64,000 bases of DNA from Diphasiastrum complanatum (lineage: Eukaryota > Streptophyta > Lycopodiopsida > Lycopodiales > Lycopodiaceae): the NCBI GenBank assembly GCA_029204225.1, contig CM055109.1:2786145-2850144 (forward strand), written 5' to 3'. Shown piece by piece: positions 58,106 through 64,000 of the stretch. Each line of letters opens with the position of its first letter. The stretch's first letter is position 1. A program made the position numbers and the translations under genes. A model generated the notes under the pieces. That model was not told the DNA's origin, did not search any database, and saw only the letters and a list, made by a program, of their open reading frames with translations.

Positions 58106-60471
58106 TTGTTGGATTCTCTTTTCCTAATCCTAGAGCTAATCTAGATCCATGCATTTGTTGTATATAATTTTTTGTACAGTTCCACAGTCTGGAAAAATAC
58201 ACATGTTATTTGATAGTCTACATAAATACACGAGATTGTCTAACAGTCTACATAAATACATGAGAATTGCCAATAGGTGTTTACACGACAAATTCTCGAA
58301 TTGACAATTGTCGAAGCTATTGTTGAAGCCAATTGTTGAAGGACTATTGACTGTCGACTGTAGATTGGACTATCAACTATCGATTCAACTATTGACTATC
58401 GACTTTCGATTCCGAGTGATTTTCTACCTATTTTTCACGATTGGGCAAAATCTTCAACATAATCAGATTCCGTCATATGGCGACTGTCAACAACTAAATG
58501 TAGTACCATGACACGATGTATTTTCTATCCGCCACCATCGTCGTGAGCTCCCACCACCCCCTCTGCGTGTCCAAACAAGTCATAGTCATGATGACCATGA
58601 TGGAAGGACTAGACACCATCTATGATTGGGCCTCGTTTCTCATTAAGGAGTTGCAGGCCACTTTCAAATGCCCTATTCGGATCACCTGCGTGGTTTGATT
58701 ACTTTTATCGCTCTCACCCACCTGAAAAATCTAGGTGTCAAAACGCCTACACCCACCTCTCCATTTGCTAGCTCATTTCCAAAAGACCCAGTCGTGCTAC
58801 TGTTCACATGTCGCCCTCCTTCACCGCATCACCTACACATCTACCCACATGCACACTAGCTTCTAACTAACGTTTCTGTCTGACACTCTTACTGCTTTGT
58901 TTGACTGTCTTCTCTTCCGCTTCCACAACGCAAATAGATTCTTTGTGTTCGCCTGCATAATCCATTGTGATCCACGCAGTGCACGCATCAAGAAGATTAC
59001 TTTCTACCATTCTTCCGACAAATAATACATCCTCATCCTCCATCAAAGACTCACATGCTCTATAGTCCAGGAGAGATTTGAAGAAAGTTTGGAACGTGCA
59101 TAATCAGCCGTTCTTGTAACCTCTGATTAACTTAAACCATTTTCTCTCTCCATCCATATAAGCAGATTGAAATTGAGAGAATCTGTTGAACATCATTTGG
59201 AACATTAATTTGGTTGTATACCAATTTGAGCTAAGCATAGTGTTGCTAGCTGATGTTCAAGAAGTCCGCTAGTAAGTGATGAAGAAACTCAATGTTTCTA
59301 CCCACAAAGCGCTTTTAGCTTGTGAGACTTTTTACCTACAGAAATACACGAGATTTTTACACAACCAGCAACCGAAGTCATCGACTCAGCCGAAGTCCCC
59401 GACTCAATTAAAGTCCCCAATGCCAACACATTGCCAAGGCACCAGTCTCAACCGAAGTCATCGACGACGCCGAAGTCAAGATTCAGCCGAAGTGGCCAAA
59501 GTCCTTGAAGGCAACAAAACCAACCAAGGCGAACCAAGCTGCCAAAGGCCGAAGTCCCCAACGTAGCCAAAGTGTCTGACGTCATAAAGTGTCCGACGAG
59601 GACTCAATCCCAGCTATGCGCCAAAGCCAAAATTCGATCTAGCCACATCAAATGTCACATATGTCATCAAGGCTCGACGAGTGTGATAGTTTGAATGTCA
59701 CAACTCAACTGTTAAGCCATGTAGCTGAAGCAAAGTAGCAAGACATAGTTAGCTGATGTTTTAGCTTAAACTATCTTGTAATGCTTAGCTAAGTTAGTTC
59801 TTGTAATCGGACCAAGCATGCTATATGTATTGGAGATCAGATACAGACGAGATGCAAGCATGTACGGTAAGGTAGTGGATGAGTGTTAGTCATGCAGTAG
59901 CAGACACACATTGCCACACTCACACTTGTAGATAAAAGAAGAAGCATATACATAGAGTGTGTGTGGAAGAGGTCGATGAATGTAGTGTAGTAGCAGATGC
60001 ATATTATCAGACCAACGATTTAGTGCTAGCAGTAGCTAGTTCCTATAAGGGAGAATACCTCTCTTACCTCCACGAGCTGATCTGGAAAACAGACAATGCT
60101 CAAAGGATCATTGATGTATACCTAATTTTGGTAATATAGACAAGTAACAGTTCTTCTGCTCAATGTATGCAATCTCTGAATGTTGTGATGCTTGCTTAAT
60201 TCATCAGTAGATATACTTCTGCTGTCATCTGACATTATCTACTATTCATAAATTAGTATCAGATTAGAAGTAGCTATCTGTAGTTCGAAGGATGTCTGAT
60301 TGTGGAAGAGGCAGTAGCTTTTTTGGACAGATCGGCTCCATCTGAGCTCCTATTAGTGAATCACAACCAGTTTCGACTTCGAAGTGCTCGAAGTCTTCGA
60401 CGTCTTTGACTTGTGGGATCCACAACAGCTGCATCAAAGCTGCTCAGAGATCCAAAGTTGAAGGATCCACA
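58106..60471 (+). repeat. Putative long 5' LTR of a Ty1-copia element
   Basis: The region starts TGTTGGATTCTC at 58106 and ends CCACA at 60471, four bases before TGGTATCAGAGC (60476-60487). Inside are repeated CAGTCTACATAAATACA(C/T)GAG-type blocks (58214-58264, and a relative at about 59335), a degenerate CCGAAGTC repeat field (59370-59580) and a promoter-like CTATATGTATTGGAGATCAG at 59820-59840. The start resembles the first copia's LTR start (TGTTGGATTATTC). At 2.37 kb the LTR would be long, and the second LTR is not visible, so the limits are provisional. Confidence 0.45.
59370..59580 (+). repeat. Degenerate CCGAAGTC repeat array
   Basis: Around ten copies of a (G/A)CCGAAGTC(C/A)-like octamer occur, often followed by (C/T)CGAC, at irregular spacing of about 10-30 bp, with variants AAAGTCC and CAAAGTG. 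The region is markedly A/C/G-rich compared with its surroundings. Confidence 0.65.
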
Positions 60472-60475
60472 ATAG

Positions 60476-60487
60476 TGGTATCAGAGC
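60476..60487 (+). other. Ty1-copia primer-binding site
   Basis: TGGTATCAGAGC is identical to the primer-binding site of the first copia element at 14458. Related sequences recur downstream: TGGTGTTAGAGC at about 60887 and TGGTATTAGAGC at about 60918. Confidence 0.7.
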
Positions 60488-60840
60488 TAACGACATTCAA
60501 GGATTCACAACAAGCGAGACGAATTGATATAGTTTGTGAGGGAGATAGTATCTCTCACGTCGGCGCTAGGTGGATTTTTCACACAAAACTCAAGAAATTC
60601 ACTAATAATTATGCAGATAATTTTCTTATCTTGAATGATATCGAATGTTGTGATGTGTGATTGTTGTTTGTTTGTAATCAGCTATTTATTCATTATTTCT
60701 GCACACTGGTATTTCTTGTTGAATGCTTAAACAATTAAACGTAGGTCAGCAGTGTTTGTCTACACTCTGGAGGATTGTAGATCTGATCTAATAGGCAGTA
60801 GCCCGTAGACAGAATCGAATTCCATCCGGGTTGTCTGCAA

Positions 60841-60935
60841 GAGTGGTTTTCAGAACGTTCGACATATCTGAGATTCCCAAGAGTGGTGTTAGAGCATTTG
60901 ACATTCAGAATTCTCAACAGTGGTATTAGAGCCTA
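60841..60935 (+). repeat. Repeated PBS-like modules
   Basis: Three modules of about 35-40 bp each contain (A/C)AG(A/T)GTGGTNTT(A/C)AGA(G/A)C followed by a TTCGACAT/TTTGACATTCAG-like tail (starting at about 60841, 60882 and 60912). The genuine primer-binding site at 60470-60500 has the same layout (AGTGGTATCAGAGCTAACGACATTCA). Confidence 0.7.
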
Positions 60936-61011
60936 AAGGCTTTAAGATCCAGGAGATCAAACATTCAGAACAAGAAATCAGAAAACAAGCTAAAGAACAG
61001 AGTTCACAACA

Positions 61012-61250
61012 ATGGCATCCATAAACATCATACAGTCAAAGATCTGCACAATCCTCGACTCTGCTGGGTCTAACTTCCTAGCATGGAAGGTGAAGACCTC
61101 TCTCATCTTAAAGGGAGGAGGACTATGGCCCTGGGTAGATGGCACTGAGGAGATGTCTACAACCACCGGCAAAGAGCTACGAGAATGGAGAGAAAAGAAC
61201 GACAAGGTAGTAGTCGTGTTGTCTTCATGCATAAGATATGACTACTATTA
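61012..61250 (+). pseudogene. Ty1-copia gag N-terminus
   Basis: The start MASINIIQSKICTILDSAGS leads into NFLAWKVKTSLILKGGGLW and PWVDGTEE, the typical N-terminal gag region of plant copia elements (SNFLxWK phrase). The similarity stops around codon 75, and no downstream pol domain is visible to the end of the window. It fits the primer-binding site and putative LTR to its left; the rest of the element is deleted or replaced. Confidence 0.75.
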
Positions 61251-64000
61251 ATACTAGATGCAATCATACAATTGATTCCTTATTCACCTCAAGGACAAGG
61301 ACAATGCTTGTATACCAAAGTTGGAATAATAACTCAAACTTTTTACAAAGTATGTGCTATACATGTGAAAAAATGTCCTTGTTGAAACTTGTGCCAATTG
61401 CCATACACACACAAAAAAAAAAATCCTTTAAATTAAGATGAGATATTTGAGAAAGTTGGGCGAATCTACATGTTTTCTATTCTCAAAATTATTATCATGA
61501 ATTTTTGAATAATACTAATTTCCTAAAAAGTGGTAGCCACTCTTTTTATCAATTTAACAAACTAGAGCAAGGTTTCAACATTTTGAAACTCTATATGGTG
61601 AGAGGTCAAATAATGCACAACACTTTGTAAATGTTGCCTTCTAGCTAATACAAGACTAACTTATACAAATCTATAACTCACTCTACATTAAAACTTCTCA
61701 ACAAGTGATGCGAGGTCTGAGGTAATAAATAATAATATTCTCTTTCTAAGCTCTGCATTTTTTTCTAACGGTAGGTAGATATTTAGCTACTTACGATGGT
61801 TCCCAATATTTGTTAATTTTTTTCGGCACGATGTTATTCATTATTAAGAGTAAAATCTAGTTGTTAGAAGATTATAATCGGCAAGTAAATTTGAGTTAAA
61901 GTATTCGAAGAGCAATACTCTTCTAGAAATATATGCTTTGAAAAATGCATATATTGGCGGGAAACTAAAAAGAACTTCTGTGAGCAATGCCAACATGCAA
62001 AAGTGAATCTAGATTTCACAATGGTCCATTCCCAAGGGCCAATAATACATTATGTGGAATAGTCAAATAATGGCTCTTGTTCTAAGAAGTATGGATTGAA
62101 CATTGTGCATTCTTCTCAAAATAATGATGAAAAGTAATCCGTTAAATAAGAGTATCAATTATTGTTCTACGAGCAATACTATTGCTCGTGCAATTGTCTA
62201 TATAATGGACAAGTTATATAATGTAAAAGTGGTAGTTATTTATACAAGAGAAAATAAAAATGTACTTTATGTGGGTATTGAGATTATAGATAATCCACTT
62301 TCTCTAAAAAGAAAGTTGGTTCACATTCCCTAGACAATTCTTTGAAATTTTGCACAATAAGTGGAGCACCACTAGCACCTATTTCCTTATATATAAATAC
62401 ATTTGTAAAGTGCAATATTAAGCGTGAAAAGGTGTGCCCCATGCCTTAAGGAAACATCACCAACAAAGGACTAACACTTTAAAGGGAAACATCACTCCTT
62501 TGGCATTTGTAAGGTGGGCAACAGAATGGACTCCACGTGCACTTTAAATCATTTTGTTGGCCTCTTGCTTCAGAGAAACTGCTACCACCGAAAACACATT
62601 TCAACGTGTATATATGTATGACGATGCTTTGACGAATATCTATAAGCCTACCTTATAATTATTTCCATCGAACCAATAAAAATCATAGTACAACTCTTTA
62701 AGTTTGATGTTTATAGCTAGAAGAGATTTATTACATAAAACTATTTACAAATTTAACAATTGTAATTTGGCATGTAAGAGTTTATTCATTTTTTGTAAGC
62801 AAATTCCACAACATTTATTGGTGAGAGAGCACGGTCAAGCAAAACCCTCTCTCTAGATGCCCCTGTAGGGACTTTGTTGTACTTGAGAGAGGTGTAGGCT
62901 AGGCTAGTAAAGATTTGTCACGTAACAACTTGTAATGAGATCAAATTTTGTATGTGACATTGAATGTTTGATTGTATATTAAAAAGCATTTGTAGATCCT
63001 GTTTTTATAATATTTGCTTCTCAACCTCTACCTTGTACGATATCAACTTCACTTGCAACCTACGTGCATGTCTTCTTTGCTTCACAAACAACAACTGCGT
63101 GAAATATGAAAAATAATATATGTAAGCTAGATTTTTGGACCTTTTCGAGGGCTAATTAAATCCCAAAATTTTCTCTACATTTGATGGATGTTTTAAAGTA
63201 TGCTTTTCCTCTAATTAGTTGTGAAACATTTTTCACACCAGATGCATAAAACAAAACAAGTAATAGGTTCATCCTCCCCCTTTTCTACAACCAGCTTTCA
63301 TCACAATTTTCACAAAAAGTTAAAATAGGTTTCAACATTTCAATTAGACCTACTTACGCGTGAAGTTGCCCATTGCTCAAGCCATAACACATGTATCAAG
63401 GTCCACTCGAGTTCGTGCTACAGCCACTATATTTGTTACATGCTAGCCATAATGGCCCTCAAGAGGGCCGCTAGTGCCATTGATTACAACTTTCAAAAGG
63501 TTGATAGATAAATTTGTAATGCATATTGCAACCCATAATGAGGGGAAAAAAAAAAAAAGTTTTAGCAGGAAAAGGTCTTTTTGGTTGACCTAGGTTCCAC
63601 AATCATTCAATAATTGCTCGACCTAATAATCTCTACATAATTCTATGACCATTGTATCGTGTGCAAAGTTTTAAAAAAAACATTCACTCTCCAAGCATGG
63701 AGACTTAGTTCAATAATCGGTCCCCAACCATGACCTACCTACTACTACATGCCAAAAAAAAAACTCATTTATTTATTTACTTATTATTGTCTATATATAT
63801 CTATTTATTTATTGTCTTGATGGAAATAAATCAAAATTCAAATACAAACTTCTCCAACAAGATATTTTAGCATTTTATTCATCTATAATTTTACACATAT
63901 TAGGGTTCTCCTAGCATTTTTCCTGTGGTTTTTATTAAAGTAGACTCTATATTATTATAAATACATATTGTAGGCAAAATTTATATTATGATTTTTCACT
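61251..64000. other. Intergenic AT-rich region at the window end
   Basis: No gene, RNA gene or transposon domain was recognised. There are short homopolymer A tracts and a TTTA-rich stretch at about 63765-63815. Confidence 0.4.

Noticed and set aside
59276-59566. A Pro/Ser-rich repeat protein (QPKSPT units)
   Set aside because: The units are irregular, the frame has no conserved domain, and the array lies within a probable LTR. Better treated as DNA repeats.
1-64000. CRISPR array, bacterial operon, phage or plasmid features
   Set aside because: Intron-containing eukaryotic genes, plant retroelements and microsatellites dominate. No regularly spaced direct repeats with unique spacers were seen.

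Overview
This window looks like nuclear DNA of a land plant with a large, repeat-laden genome. Three host genes are recognisable: a plant-type lumenal EF-hand protein, a one-intron histone H2A, and a plant VPS38/UVRAG orthologue. All have GT-AG introns, and they sit among decayed LTR retrotransposons, DNA transposons, a LINE derivative and many microsatellites. A fern or gymnosperm would fit the long TE-filled introns, but the sequence does not settle the lineage. Nothing bacterial, viral or organellar was seen.

Layout. 1-4216: non-coding, with the edge of a minus-strand LTR element (primer-binding site near 1838). 4217-4883 (minus): first coding exon of an EF-hand gene whose later exons are not visible. 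About 7.6-12.05 kb: a decayed CACTA (En/Spm) transposon with divergent tnp2-like and tnpA-like genes, a block of palindromic subterminal repeats and an intact TAGTG end at 12052. 12.05-14.2 kb (minus): a Ty1-copia pol fragment split just after its YVDD motif by a 937-bp Mutator-like element with a 9-bp target duplication and a central palindrome. 14.34-19.6 kb (plus): a nearly complete but mutated Ty1-copia element with a 995-bp 3' LTR and only a stub of its 5' LTR. 21.7-22.65 kb: the histone H2A gene. 22.7-32 kb: mostly unassigned AT-rich DNA with a tRNA-like SINE remnant and an LTR/PBS end near 29.64 kb. 32.2-34.95 kb: two opposed Ty3-gypsy remnants, one with a chromodomain. 38.08-52.08 kb (plus): a six-coding-exon VPS38 gene. 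54.4-54.9 kb: a copia RT remnant and a tRNA-like remnant. 58.1-61.25 kb: the 5' end of another copia element (putative LTR, PBS-like repeats, gag start).

The VPS38 locus is the most informative part. Its exons join in phase into about 364 codons matching the plant VPS38 family from end to end, although its introns carry heavy insertions. One intron holds an ORF1-only LINE derivative inside a (GA)n tract. A tandem duplication beside it provides an uninterrupted empty site and also a decoy 3' splice site. Another intron holds a 4,985-bp hAT transposon with exact 8-bp target duplications. Its transposase gene is decayed and carries an 8-bp tandem duplication resembling an excision footprint.

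All calls come from reading motifs, splice signals and repeats by eye. Family assignments rest on remembered family features, not on searches.
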